From positions 1 through 64,000 of the forward strand of contig JBPRGH010000007.1 in the NCBI GenBank assembly GCA_051418055.1: a DNA stretch of 64,000 nt. Direction: 5' to 3'. The notes under the pieces are model-generated. The model was not told the origin of the DNA. It was given only the letters and a program-made list of their open reading frames with translations, and did no database searches. Positions 27,327 through 36,681 of the stretch are shown in pieces; positions within the stretch are counted from its first letter, which is position 1, and every line of letters starts with the position of its first letter. The translations under genes and the position numbers were made by a program. Source of the stretch: JBPRGH01 sp051418055 (GTDB taxonomy: Bacteria > Bacteroidota > Bacteroidia > Cytophagales > Cyclobacteriaceae).

Positions 27327-27881
27327 TTACTTCCATTTAATGTTACACCCCTGGCTTGGAATCTGTCTTTCAGTTACAGGATTACCGTTTAATAAATCAT
27401 CCAAAGCAGCTCTTATATCTTTCCCTGTAAGAGGTTTTTCATTTCCAGGCCTGGAATCATCCAGCTGCCCGCGATAAACCAATTGTTTGTCACTACCAAA
27501 AATGTAAAAATCCGGAGTACATGCAGCATCGTATGTATGCGCTACTGTTTGTGTCTCATCAAATAGGTAAGGAAAAGGGTATCCCCATTTACGTGCCTCA
27601 GCTTTCATTAATTCGGGAGAATCTTCAGGGTACCTTTCCACATCATTAGAATTGATGGCAACAAATCCAATTCCTTTATCCTGGTAATCTTTCGCCAGCC
27701 TTACCAGCTCCGGTTGCACATGTTTGACATAAGGGCAATGATTGCAAATAAACATTACCACTGTAGCTTTATCCCCCTTAATATCATTGAAAGAATAATC
27801 CTGTTCCGTGATAGTGTCTTTTAGCGTAAAATCAGGGGCCAGTGTACCTAATTCGAGCATGTTTGATGCAGTAAGTGCCAT
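27327..27881 (-). CDS. Thioredoxin-like / AhpC-TSA family protein
   Basis: A 184-aa cytoplasmic thioredoxin-fold protein of the redoxin type. After GTLAPDFTLKD the active-site motif is CNHCPYVKHV, with C46 and C49 forming a CxxC pair. VAINSNDVERYPEDSPE and FYIFGSDKQLVYRGQLDDS follow, typical of this peroxiredoxin-like family. It has no signal peptide, unlike the TlpA protein at 54151. The physiological partner is unknown. A good -7 element lies 22 bases upstream. Confidence 0.88.
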   Translation of the reverse strand: MALTASNMLELGTLAPDFTLKDTITEQDYSFNDIKGDKATVVMFICNHCPYVKHVQPELVRLAKDYQDKGIGFVAINSNDVERYPEDSPELMKAEARKWGYPFPYLFDETQTVAHTYDAACTPDFYIFGSDKQLVYRGQLDDSRPGNEKPLTGKDIRAALDDLLNGNPVTERQIPSQGCNIKWK

Positions 27882-27902
27882 AACATCTAATTGATTTTAA
27901 GA

Positions 27903-27910
27903 CAAATATA
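27903..27910 (-). promoter_or_regulatory. Candidate -7 element for the thioredoxin-like gene
   Basis: On the minus strand this reads TATATTTG, an exact TAnnTTTG match, 21 bases before the start at 27881 and immediately after the stop of the upstream DUF5916 gene. Confidence 0.45.
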
Positions 27911-30427
27911 TTAAATGCTGTTTCTTAAGGTCATATAATCTATAAAATATGTTAACCTGAAGGAAAGGCTATTAGTGTGAGGCTGATTTACAACATCACT
28001 AAAATTCTCATAAAAATCTAATTGAGTATTGGCTGTCTGAAATATAGATGCATTCCTCCATGCTACGGTAAAGAAACTACCCGGTGCAACCTGCCAGGAG
28101 TAGTTAAAATCTATATTAAAAGCATTAAAGTTAATATTGTGGCTTGGATCCTGTGCATCGGCTTCTATGCCATTGTAAGGGATTTCCGCAATATTTCCAT
28201 CGTGAAGCAGCTCATAAAATTTAAGATAATCTACCTTACTCCAAAAATGCCTCAGTCGCAGATTTAAACCCATGCGGTTGTTAAAAGTATAATTAAATCC
28301 AATGTTATTTTCTGTAGTTACAACATCCCTGCCACCAAAAACAGTAATGTTAGGATCTATGGTATTTAATGTCCGGAGAGTAGGGCTAACATAAACATAT
28401 CCTATATCACTGTGGCTTTCATTATGCCTGAAATTATAATTAAATGAAAGCTGATTATTTACACGTAATCTCGTAGAACCACTTATCCAATAATCATCCT
28501 GCTCCCAGTCAGGACGGAACCATCTTCCTGCACTTAATCTAAAGAAAAGTGGTTTACGGCTGTCTGAGGATAACCATGAGTTATAATTCCATGCCCATGG
28601 CTGTATAAAAGCCCTTCGGTTACGAGATTCAAAATAATCATGCTCTCCCTTTGGCTTAAAGGTCAGATTATATCCTAAATTCCAGAAGTTTCTAAAATTA
28701 AGATCCCCTCTATAAGATAAATTCATCTCTGTAAAATTCCGGGGCTCATAAAGCTGCTGATAATTCGCACCTATTCGTTGTCGCAGGCCATTAAAAATAC
28801 TGAATGGTTTAAAAATATTGTAGCTAATCGCCGCCCCATGGCTTACCTCATTGGCGGCTCTTATGAATCCAAGATCATTTATATTGTAGTTATCCGATTC
28901 CACATTCCGACTGATCCCGTACTGCCAGTTACCACTAACTTTAGAAATCCCTATATTGTAGGTATAACCAATATCAGGGCCTGGTTTTTTCTCATCAAAG
29001 ATCATACTCGCAGCACCTCTTCCATTTAACCTGTAAGTATTGGTTCTATCGAGCAGGTTGAAATCCATCCCTGTTACATTAGCGTCTCTTCCACCATCCG
29101 TGCGGATTACATTCGTATTTATGACACCAATACTGGAGTTATTTTTCAGGTTTTGATCAACCACTAAAACATTAAAATTAGTTAAGGGATCATATATCCT
29201 TTCTTCGAGATTATAAGCTACATACTTTTTCCTGCCGGTTTCAGGATCTATTTCATAACCAAGTGTGGTATCAGGAACAGCAATCTCTGCATAAGAGCGG
29301 TTAGTAATACCATTAAAAATACCTATACCCGTACCATTTTTATTCCGTCCCGATATTTTTAGTGCATTTATTAGCGGAGCATTCCCCGGAGTGCTTTTAA
29401 TCGTATCCCCCGGATTCCTAAAAAAAGATGAACCTCTGGATTGCCCTACACGACGTGAATAAAATAATCCTCCCCTGTTGAAAATATCAGTGTTTTCAGT
29501 AAAAAAAGGTCTGTTCTCATCGAATCGAACTTCAAAAGGAGATAAATTTAGCACCTGGTCATCAGATCTTACTTGACTAAAATCCGGTATCAGGCTTAGA
29601 TCCAGGGTAAAGCTTTCATTAATACCATACTTCACATCCATCCCTCCGGAAAGGGAAAAGTTACCTTCACCTGTAAAACTGCTGTGCTCATATACGGAGG
29701 TGAGATAAGGTAGAAAAGAAAGCCGTAAAGGTGGCTCTACATCTTTTATACCATGTAACACCCCATACTGATTAACCATACCTCTTACAGAATTATCAAC
29801 ATAATTCCAGAATGATTCTTCTCTCTTACGCTGAACTTTTCTATAGAAATTAAGGCCCCAGTCCTGCACATTTTTCTGTGGAAAACGAATAGCATAAAAT
29901 GGTATTTCCATCTCTACAATCCAGCCTTCTTCATCAATAGTTACTGCACTTTCCCAAACAGCATCCCAGTTATAATCAGGTCGCTCATTGGCAATAAAAT
30001 GATCGATCTGTACACCTGCAGCTGTAACCAAGAAAGTGAAAGCATTCTGACCATTATTATAAGTATCTATAGAAAACCCAAATAAGTCAGTATTCTTCCT
30101 GTCATCATCCCTGATCCCAAGCTCTTTTTTAATCTGAGAAGGATTTGGATCATAAAGACGCGCAGCAATATATAAAGCGTTATCTGTATAGGTTACCTGT
30201 ACACTTGTTTTAAATTTAGAAAGCTCACCATTATTAGGTTCGAATTCATAAAAATGCGTTGCATCATCAAAATTTTCCCAGCTGGGATCATCGAGTACAC
30301 CATCAATTTTAGGGGCATCATCTATTCTTACAGCATGCAGGGCTTTTAATGGTACTTTGTCATTGGAGTATAATAAAGTGGGTAAAAAGGAAAGAAAAAT
30401 AAAAAAATACCACTTGTTCAAACTCAT
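27911..30427 (-). CDS. DUF5916 outer membrane protein with CBM9-like domain
   Basis: A protein of 838 aa from the ATG at 30427, which places MSLNKWYFFIFLSFLPTLLYS as a normal signal peptide; an ATG ten codons earlier is less likely. The N-terminal ~200 residues are a carbohydrate-binding family 9-like sandwich (KIDGVLDDPSWENF, ALYIAARLYDP, FSIDTYNNGQNAFTF). The rest is the DUF5916 region, rich in alternating aromatic strands that look like an outer membrane beta-barrel, with RPFFTENTDIFNRGGLFYSRR as the family hallmark (parts shown: RPFFTENTDIF). The final segment TYFIDYMTLRNSI is strand-like. The substrate is unknown. Confidence 0.9.
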   Translation of the reverse strand: MSLNKWYFFIFLSFLPTLLYSNDKVPLKALHAVRIDDAPKIDGVLDDPSWENFDDATHFYEFEPNNGELSKFKTSVQVTYTDNALYIAARLYDPNPSQIKKELGIRDDDRKNTDLFGFSIDTYNNGQNAFTFLVTAAGVQIDHFIANERPDYNWDAVWESAVTIDEEGWIVEMEIPFYAIRFPQKNVQDWGLNFYRKVQRKREESFWNYVDNSVRGMVNQYGVLHGIKDVEPPLRLSFLPYLTSVYEHSSFTGEGNFSLSGGMDVKYGINESFTLDLSLIPDFSQVRSDDQVLNLSPFEVRFDENRPFFTENTDIFNRGGLFYSRRVGQSRGSSFFRNPGDTIKSTPGNAPLINALKISGRNKNGTGIGIFNGITNRSYAEIAVPDTTLGYEIDPETGRKKYVAYNLEERIYDPLTNFNVLVVDQNLKNNSSIGVINTNVIRTDGGRDANVTGMDFNLLDRTNTYRLNGRGAASMIFDEKKPGPDIGYTYNIGISKVSGNWQYGISRNVESDNYNINDLGFIRAANEVSHGAAISYNIFKPFSIFNGLRQRIGANYQQLYEPRNFTEMNLSYRGDLNFRNFWNLGYNLTFKPKGEHDYFESRNRRAFIQPWAWNYNSWLSSDSRKPLFFRLSAGRWFRPDWEQDDYWISGSTRLRVNNQLSFNYNFRHNESHSDIGYVYVSPTLRTLNTIDPNITVFGGRDVVTTENNIGFNYTFNNRMGLNLRLRHFWSKVDYLKFYELLHDGNIAEIPYNGIEADAQDPSHNINFNAFNIDFNYSWQVAPGSFFTVAWRNASIFQTANTQLDFYENFSDVVNQPHTNSLSFRLTYFIDYMTLRNSI

Positions 30428-30517
30428 CTTAAAAATTTTATCAGTTTGTAAACCCAAAGTTTACTATTCAAAACAATTTATGTAACATGCCCGCTATATA
30501 AAAAGCATTATTTTTAC

Positions 30518-31033
30518 ATGAACGGTACTATGAAAAAAATCGGCATACTATCTGATACCCACAGTTATCTCGACCCTCAACTCCTTGATCATTTTTCTGA
30601 CTGCGATGAAATTTGGCATGCAGGTGATATAGGTTCACCTGATGTTACAGATCAACTCCAGTCACTTAATACCATTAAAGCTGTCTACGGAAATATTGAT
30701 GATCGTATAGTACAGCAACAATTTCCGGAGGACAATTGGTTCACTGCCGAAGGGCTTCTCGTATATATTACACATATAGCCGGAAAGCCTCCAAAATATA
30801 ACCCTCGTGTCCTAAAAGAGATCCGGCAAAAGAATCCTGATGTACTTGTCTGCGGTCACAGTCATATCCTTCGTGTAATGCCCGATAAGGAAAATAATCT
30901 TTTGTTTATAAATCCCGGAGCAGCAGGCCAACAGGGCTTTCATTCTATGCGTACAGCCTTAAAATTATTTTTAGAAAATAAAAAAGCAACACATTTTGAA
31001 GTAATAGAATTGGGAAGAAGAGGCCGGATATAA
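30518..31033 (+). CDS. YfcE-type metallophosphoesterase
   Basis: A 171-aa calcineurin-like phosphoesterase. The metal-binding motifs appear in order: SDTH (D near residue 12), GDIG, GNID, THIAGKP and CGHSH. This is the YfcE/MJ0936 family of small phosphodiesterases whose natural substrate is unknown. An in-frame ATG at 30530 (MKKIGILSDTH) is an equally good start. It is a single gene ended by a clear terminator. Confidence 0.92.
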   Translation: MNGTMKKIGILSDTHSYLDPQLLDHFSDCDEIWHAGDIGSPDVTDQLQSLNTIKAVYGNIDDRIVQQQFPEDNWFTAEGLLVYITHIAGKPPKYNPRVLKEIRQKNPDVLVCGHSHILRVMPDKENNLLFINPGAAGQQGFHSMRTALKLFLENKKATHFEVIELGRRGRI

Positions 31034-31035
31034 AA

Positions 31036-31070
31036 AAAGGGAGGCTTGTTAAAACCTCCCTTTATATTTT
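31036..31070 (+). terminator. Terminator after the phosphoesterase gene
   Basis: AAAGGGAGG and CCTCCCTTT pair perfectly around a 10-base loop, followed by TATATTTT. The preceding A-run means it can also serve the convergent HhH-protein gene. Confidence 0.85.
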
Positions 31071-31084
31071 ATAAGTAGAAGAAA

Positions 31085-31693
31085 TTACTCTCCCTTATTT
31101 GCTTCCATTAAATTCTTAGCGTCACCTACCCAGTTATCTGATTCGATCTTGTCAGCAGAAACACCTTCCATATTGGACAAATTCTCTATATCATTTTTCT
31201 TAAGCTTGCTGATCTGCTCGTAAGTATACAGCCCGATCTCGTTAAGCTTCTTTTCAAAAGCAGGACCTATTCCTGTGATCTTTTTAAGATCATCTTTATT
31301 TGACTCATCAGCCTTACCTACACTTTTCAACAATGCATCTACATCTACACCTGCTGGAGCTTCTTCTTTTTTAGTTTCTGCTTTTTCAGCCTTTTTAGTT
31401 TCTGCCTTTGCTGGTTTTGCTGGTTTAGCCTCTGCCTTTGCTGGTTTAGTTTCTTTTTTAGGTTCAGATTTTTTCTCCTCCTTAGCAACTGTCTTAGAAG
31501 CAGTTTTAGGCTCAGAAGGCTCATCAAAATCTACAGGCTTGTTGATGTTGCCTTTTTTGAACTCTTCCTTAATTTTATCAACATCAATATTTTTGATAAC
31601 CGGCTTCTTGTTTAAGCGCTGTATAGCATCCACTTTTTTCTTGGCTACTACTCTATTTTTTCTTTCTTTTCTCTGAAGTCTTGTGCTCGCCAT
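31085..31693 (-). CDS. Helix-hairpin-helix protein with lysine/alanine-rich middle
   Basis: A cytoplasmic protein of 202 aa when started at 31693 (MASTRLQRKERKNRVV). The frame extends to 31723, but the exact -7 promoter match at 31721-31728 lies across that extension and excludes it. The N-terminus is very basic and helical. Residues ~65-125 are a low-complexity AKP/AKA/E-rich linker of near repeats (KPAKAEAKPAK type). The C-terminal ~60 residues hold a helix-hairpin-helix unit (ITGIGPAFEKKLNEIGLYTY), as found fused to L21 or NuoE in other Bacteroidota. It may bind nucleic acid. Confidence 0.75.
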   Translation of the reverse strand: MASTRLQRKERKNRVVAKKKVDAIQRLNKKPVIKNIDVDKIKEEFKKGNINKPVDFDEPSEPKTASKTVAKEEKKSEPKKETKPAKAEAKPAKPAKAETKKAEKAETKKEEAPAGVDVDALLKSVGKADESNKDDLKKITGIGPAFEKKLNEIGLYTYEQISKLKKNDIENLSNMEGVSADKIESDNWVGDAKNLMEANKGE

Positions 31694-31720
31694 TGTTGTA
31701 TCAATTTCCAAATAAGGGTG

Positions 31721-31728
31721 CAAAGATA
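31721..31728 (-). promoter_or_regulatory. Candidate -7 element for the HhH-protein gene
   Basis: On the minus strand this is TATCTTTG, an exact TAnnTTTG match, 27 bases before the chosen ATG at 31693. It decides between the two possible starts. Confidence 0.5.
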
Positions 31729-31822
31729 AAAAAAAAATCCTGTATTTGTAATTAGTACAAGAAAATTTTCTTTAGTTTTTATTGACAGGAGAACACGTTG
31801 TGTTTAAATACCCTCCTTTCCG

Positions 31823-31830
31823 TAGTTTTG
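31823..31830 (+). promoter_or_regulatory. Candidate -7 element for hisS
   Basis: TAGTTTTG matches TAnnTTTG exactly, 34 bases before the hisS ATG. About 20 bases further upstream is TTGTGTTT, a possible weak -33 region. Confidence 0.5.
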
Positions 31831-31864
31831 CAATCCTAAATGGATATAAAAATATAACAAACCA

Positions 31865-33226
31865 ATGAATAAACCTTCTTTACCAAAAGGAACAAGAGAT
31901 TTCGGTCCTCTGCAAATGAGCAGAAGAAAGTTTATTTTAAATAAAATAGAACAGGTATTTTTGAAATACGGATTCCAGCCGCTGGAAACTCCTGCCATGG
32001 AAAATCTTTCTGTCTTGACCGGAAAATATGGTGAGGAAGGTGATAAACTTCTTTTCAGGACCCTCAATTCAGGGGATTATCTTAAAAAAACATCTGTAGA
32101 AGATTACAATAAAGGCGCGGAAACCATGCTCCCCAAAATTGCAGAAAAAGGGTTAAGATATGATCTTACAGTACCTTTTGCACGCTATGTTGTAATGAAT
32201 CAGCATGAGATCACTTTTCCTTTTAAACGCTATCAGATCCAGCCGGTATGGAGGGCAGACCGGCCTCAAAAAGGAAGGTATCGCGAGTTTTTTCAATGCG
32301 ACGCTGATGTGGTAGGTACCGATTCATTGATCTGTGAGGCCGATATTATTATGATGATCGATGAGGTATTTTCATCACTGGGAATAAAAGATTATACCAT
32401 TAAACTGAATCACCGAAAACTTTTATCTGCCATGGCGGAAATAATCAATGCCTCAGATAAAGCTTCCGATCTGTTTGTGGCAATGGATAAGCTGGATAAA
32501 ATAGGAAAAGAAGGAGTAGAAAAAGAATTGCTCGAAAGAGGTTTTGAGAAAAATGAAATTGAAAAACTGAACCCATTCTTTACTTTTACAGGGGATAACA
32601 AAGAGCGGCTTTCATTTCTTGAAGAACATTTAGGAAGTACCGGATCGGGAAAACTAGGGGTTTCGGATGTTAAGCAGATCTTTAGCATTCTGGCACATTA
32701 TGATCATATCCCTGAGCATTTATTGCTTGATTTCAAACTTGCCCGGGGGTTGTCTTATTATACAGGGGCCATTTTTGAAACTGTCGTTAATAACGTATCG
32801 ATTGGAAGTGTCAGCGGTGGTGGCAGGTATGATGACCTTACAGGAGTATTTGGCCTTACAGGGGTTTCAGGTGTCGGCTTTTCATTTGGTATAGACAGAT
32901 TATATGATGTGATGGAAGAGTTAGATCTTTTCCCTGAAGAGACCACTCAATCGGTAAAAGCGCTAATGGTGTTTTTTAATGAACAGAACATGACCTATGG
33001 ACTGGGACTTTTGCCTAAATTAAGGAATGAAGGAATTAGTTGTGAAATTTATCCTGACCAGTCTAAACTTAAGAAGCAGCTTACCTATGCTAACAAGAAA
33101 AACATTCCCTTTGTAATAATCATTGGTGATGAAGAGCAGCGAATGGGTAAGTTAACTTTAAAAAATATGATTACAGGAGAGGAAGAGAAGCTATCTCTTT
33201 ATGAAATCGTAGAAAAAATTAAATAG
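31865..33226 (+). CDS. hisS: Histidyl-tRNA synthetase
   Basis: A 453-aa class II aminoacyl-tRNA synthetase charging tRNA-His. The start LPKGTRDFGPLQM is typical. Class II motif 2 is in QPVWRADRPQKGRYREFFQCDAD (core RYREFFQCDAD), the histidine-specific loop is in LARGLSYYTGAIFE, and motif 3 is VGFSFGIDRL. A C-terminal anticodon-binding domain runs from about residue 365 (VKALMVFFNEQ). hutH starts one base after its stop, so the two are co-transcribed. Confidence 0.96.
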   Translation: MNKPSLPKGTRDFGPLQMSRRKFILNKIEQVFLKYGFQPLETPAMENLSVLTGKYGEEGDKLLFRTLNSGDYLKKTSVEDYNKGAETMLPKIAEKGLRYDLTVPFARYVVMNQHEITFPFKRYQIQPVWRADRPQKGRYREFFQCDADVVGTDSLICEADIIMMIDEVFSSLGIKDYTIKLNHRKLLSAMAEIINASDKASDLFVAMDKLDKIGKEGVEKELLERGFEKNEIEKLNPFFTFTGDNKERLSFLEEHLGSTGSGKLGVSDVKQIFSILAHYDHIPEHLLLDFKLARGLSYYTGAIFETVVNNVSIGSVSGGGRYDDLTGVFGLTGVSGVGFSFGIDRLYDVMEELDLFPEETTQSVKALMVFFNEQNMTYGLGLLPKLRNEGISCEIYPDQSKLKKQLTYANKKNIPFVIIIGDEEQRMGKLTLKNMITGEEEKLSLYEIVEKIK

Positions 33227-33227
33227 A

Positions 33228-34727
33228 ATGGCAAAAGAGCATGTTATTTCCCACCATCCCCTCAGCGTTGAACAGGTTTCGACTATTTTAAAAGAGAAGC
33301 TTTTTTTAAAACTTAGTGGTGAAGCTGAGAAAAAAATTATCAGGTGCAGAGAATATTTGGATCAAAAAATAAAAAATTCAACAGAGCCGGTATATGGAAT
33401 AAATACTGGTTTTGGCTCTCTCTACAACCGCCATATTGATAAAGAAAACCTTAACCAGCTTCAGGAAAACCTGGTAAAATCCCATGCTTGCGGAATGGGA
33501 AATGAGGTGCCTGAGGAAATGGTGAAGTTAATGCTTCTCTTAAAGATCCAATCCCTCTCCTATGGGCATTCTGGTGTGCAACTGGCAACGGTGGAGCGGC
33601 TAATTGATTTTTTTAACGAAGATATCCTTCCGGTAATTTATGAATTAGGTTCATTAGGTGCTTCCGGTGACCTGGCCCCTCTGGCTCACCTGAGCCTTCC
33701 ATTAATGGGATTGGGAGAAGTAAACTTCCAGGGAAAAAGAATTTCCGGAGCTCAGTTACTAGAAATAAAAAATTGGCAACCTATTCAGCTTCAGGCTAAA
33801 GAAGGTCTCGCTCTATTAAATGGCACACAGTTTATGAGCGCCTATGGAGTCTGGGTTTTACTTCACAGCCAACGATTAATTGACCTGGCAAATACTATAA
33901 GTGCCTTATCTTTAGATGCTTTTGATGGAAGAATAGAGCCATTTTTGCCACAGGTCCATCAAATAAGAGCACATCCCGGGCAACAGCAGGTAGCAGCATT
34001 TATTTATAAGCATTTAGAAAGCAGCAAACTAATCCGGCAGGAGAAATCTCATGTCCAGGATCCTTATTCTTTTCGCTGTATACCCCAGGTTCATGGCGCC
34101 ACTCTTGATGCTATCTGGCATGTAAAGTCAGTATTTGTCAAAGAAATAAATAGTGTAACTGATAATCCGAATGTTTTTCCGGAAGAAGATGAAATAATAT
34201 CGGCAGGCAATTTTCATGGACAACCTCTGGCGCTTACGTTAGATTATCTTGCCATTGCTTTAGCAGAATTAGGAAGCATTTCGGAAAGAAGGACATATCA
34301 ACTTATAAGCGGAGGCCGCAATCTGCCCAATTACCTAGTAGCCAATCCGGGAATAAATTCGGGATTAATGATACCCCAGTATACAGCTGCAGCGATGGTA
34401 AGCCAAAACAAACAGCTCTGTATGCCATCTTCGGCAGATTCTATAGTTTCATCTAACGGACAGGAAGACCATGTAAGTATGGGAGCCAATGCAGCGGTTA
34501 AATGTTACCAAATATTACAAAATCTTTATCGTATATTAGCCATTGAATTGATCACAGCAACCCAGGCATTGGAGTTTAGAAGGCCTCTTAAGTCCTCCCC
34601 TGCTTTGGAAGGATTTGCGGATAATTTTCGTAAAGAAATATCGTTTATAGAAAATGACCGTGTTTTGTATGTTGATCTTCAGAAAACAGAACAATTTTTA
34701 AGAGAAATTGAAATACCTGAAAACTAG
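33228..34727 (+). CDS. hutH: Histidine ammonia-lyase
   Basis: A 499-aa MIO-type ammonia-lyase. The self-formed MIO prosthetic group comes from ASG in LGSLGASGDLAPLAHL (about residues 143-145). Substrate-side residues include YGINTGFG, SHACG and QEDHVSMG; the glutamate in QEDH favours histidine over tyrosine or phenylalanine. It would convert histidine to urocanate and ammonia. No other hut gene (hutU, hutI, hutG) is next to it. It is coupled to hisS upstream and overlaps the next gene by 20 bases. Confidence 0.9.
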   Translation: MAKEHVISHHPLSVEQVSTILKEKLFLKLSGEAEKKIIRCREYLDQKIKNSTEPVYGINTGFGSLYNRHIDKENLNQLQENLVKSHACGMGNEVPEEMVKLMLLLKIQSLSYGHSGVQLATVERLIDFFNEDILPVIYELGSLGASGDLAPLAHLSLPLMGLGEVNFQGKRISGAQLLEIKNWQPIQLQAKEGLALLNGTQFMSAYGVWVLLHSQRLIDLANTISALSLDAFDGRIEPFLPQVHQIRAHPGQQQVAAFIYKHLESSKLIRQEKSHVQDPYSFRCIPQVHGATLDAIWHVKSVFVKEINSVTDNPNVFPEEDEIISAGNFHGQPLALTLDYLAIALAELGSISERRTYQLISGGRNLPNYLVANPGINSGLMIPQYTAAAMVSQNKQLCMPSSADSIVSSNGQEDHVSMGANAAVKCYQILQNLYRILAIELITATQALEFRRPLKSSPALEGFADNFRKEISFIENDRVLYVDLQKTEQFLREIEIPEN

Positions 34728-36621
34728 AACCGCATATATTCTCCTGCTTTTATTTGCAGGATATCATTATGGTCATGCACAGCACCCAAGTGAAAACGGA
34801 CAGTTTGAGGTGAATGTAGTGCAAGGATGTGCTGATCTGTATGTGGAAATAACCAATCCCTGTGCTAATTGCCAGGATTACGATTTTAATAATGATGGTA
34901 TCAGTGATGGTATCAATTTTACATATACAACACCCGGCACCTATACTATAGAAGCAACCGCTGCAGGTCAGGGGGTAATAGATCAGTTAGATATTACCGT
35001 CCATCGTGATACAATTCCTCAATTTAATATTTATCGTTGTGGAAATCGAAGTGTCGAAGTATTGATAGACGATGATAATTATGACAGCTATAATATTGCC
35101 TGGGGGGATGGGAACTCTACGACTGTATCAGGTTCTGATAAACAGGAATTATATACATATGCCAGTGGGGGTACAAAAACTATTACATTAACCGGCCTTT
35201 ATGATAAAGGATATGGTGTTGGTGCCGGAAGCTGTACTCCAAATTCAAAGATTGTTAATGATGTAGAGAATTTACCAGTCGCTTCTATAACTGAGGTGGG
35301 GCCAATCGATAACCAAACAGATAAAGTTTATATAAAATATACTGCTAATCCGAATGCATTATATCGATTGCAGCTTTCAGTTAACGGTACAAATAATTTC
35401 ATCCCAGCTCAGATTATAACACCTGAAGAAGATTCTATAGTAGTAAGCAGCCTTTTACTGGAAAATAATTACTACTGCTTTCGAATAGCAACATTAAATG
35501 TATGTGCCGGAGGAAACCCACCTGAAGCATTTTCTGAGACTGTGTGTACCCAGGTTTTTAATGTAAATTTTACAGGTGATGAAGAAAATATTTTAAACTG
35601 GTCCACAAGCAGCACGGGCATTTCAGGATATACTATAAAAAGAAATTCAGATGTGCTAGGGCCTTTTAATGATCCTTCAAGAAGGAATCTCACTGATATT
35701 GACGTAACTTGTAATGAGGATTACTGCTATACGCTGGTATCTAATTATATCTCAGGTGCTAAAGCTATTTCTCTACAAAAATGTGGTACCACCAGGCTGA
35801 TCACGACCCCGCCGGCAGTAGATAATATTGTAACACAGGTGAATGATGATCAGATCAATATCTTCTGGCAGGCCCCGGCCAACACAGTTGTTGATTTCTA
35901 TAATCTTTTCCGTTCAGTAAACAATGCCCCTTTTGATGTGGCTGCTAATGAATTAATAGCTCCTGAGTTTTCTGATAATGGTTTGGCACCTGCTTCAAAT
36001 CCATATTGCTATCAAATAAACTATAAAGATCGGTGTAACAATACTTCAGAAATGAGCAAGAAAGTTTGTGCCTTACGTTTAACAGGCGGCACCTCTACTT
36101 TGCAGATAATTGAACTTAAATGGAATGCCTATAACGGCTACAGCGCTGGAGTATCAGGTTATCTTATTGAAAAATTCAATGCTAACGGTTCACTCCTTGA
36201 AAGCCTGACCATCACGGGAACCACTTATACTGATGACCTCGATATTAATGCACCCCAGGAATTGCATTATCGAGTTACTGCAATACCAAATGACGGATCA
36301 TTTGAAAATTCAGTTTCAAATTTCCTTAAGGTAATTCGTCCTGCAAATTTCACAGCACCTAATGCTTTCATTCCCGGAAGTGGGGGTGAAAACAGTGTCT
36401 TTAAAATTATTTCTCCGTTTATAGCACAAATCGACCTTAGGATCTATAACCGCTGGGGACAAATTATTTATCGTACCACAGACCCCAACCTGGGTTGGCC
36501 GGGTACTGACCAAAATGGAAATCTTCTTCCACAGGGAACTTACATTTATCAGGCTCAACTTGTATCTGAGGCCGGTGAAGAAAGCCAGATATCCGGAAGC
36601 GTATTATTAATCAGAAAGTAG
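34708..36621 (+). CDS. Secreted PKD/fibronectin-type protein with T9SS type B tail
   Basis: A 637-aa secreted protein. I accept the TTG start at 34708 because it yields a complete signal peptide (MKYLKTRTAYILLLLFAGYHYGHAQ, cleavage after HAQ); no ATG serves. It overlaps hutH by 20 bases. Repeated beta domains follow, including a PKD-like unit (NIAWGDGNSTTV near residue 130) and fibronectin III-like units with many cysteines. The C-terminal ~85 residues (TAPNAFIPGSG, LRIYNRWGQIIYRT, LPQGTYIYQA) are the gliding-motility-associated C-terminal domain, a T9SS type B signal. It is probably a surface or extracellular adhesion protein. Confidence 0.88.
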   Translation: MKYLKTRTAYILLLLFAGYHYGHAQHPSENGQFEVNVVQGCADLYVEITNPCANCQDYDFNNDGISDGINFTYTTPGTYTIEATAAGQGVIDQLDITVHRDTIPQFNIYRCGNRSVEVLIDDDNYDSYNIAWGDGNSTTVSGSDKQELYTYASGGTKTITLTGLYDKGYGVGAGSCTPNSKIVNDVENLPVASITEVGPIDNQTDKVYIKYTANPNALYRLQLSVNGTNNFIPAQIITPEEDSIVVSSLLLENNYYCFRIATLNVCAGGNPPEAFSETVCTQVFNVNFTGDEENILNWSTSSTGISGYTIKRNSDVLGPFNDPSRRNLTDIDVTCNEDYCYTLVSNYISGAKAISLQKCGTTRLITTPPAVDNIVTQVNDDQINIFWQAPANTVVDFYNLFRSVNNAPFDVAANELIAPEFSDNGLAPASNPYCYQINYKDRCNNTSEMSKKVCALRLTGGTSTLQIIELKWNAYNGYSAGVSGYLIEKFNANGSLLESLTITGTTYTDDLDINAPQELHYRVTAIPNDGSFENSVSNFLKVIRPANFTAPNAFIPGSGGENSVFKIISPFIAQIDLRIYNRWGQIIYRTTDPNLGWPGTDQNGNLLPQGTYIYQAQLVSEAGEESQISGSVLLIRK

Positions 36622-36681
36622 TTTTATTATTTATTTAACCAAAACACTCCATCTTTGTAATATTATAAAAACAGGAAGCAT

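Noticed and set aside
31345..31527. Low-complexity minus-strand ORF within the HhH gene
   Set aside because: An out-of-frame reading of the AKP/AKA repeat region; low complexity explains its length.
34708..34727. Possible frameshift at the hutH end
   Set aside because: The 20-base overlap is explained by a TTG start that gives a full signal peptide; hutH itself ends at a normal family length.
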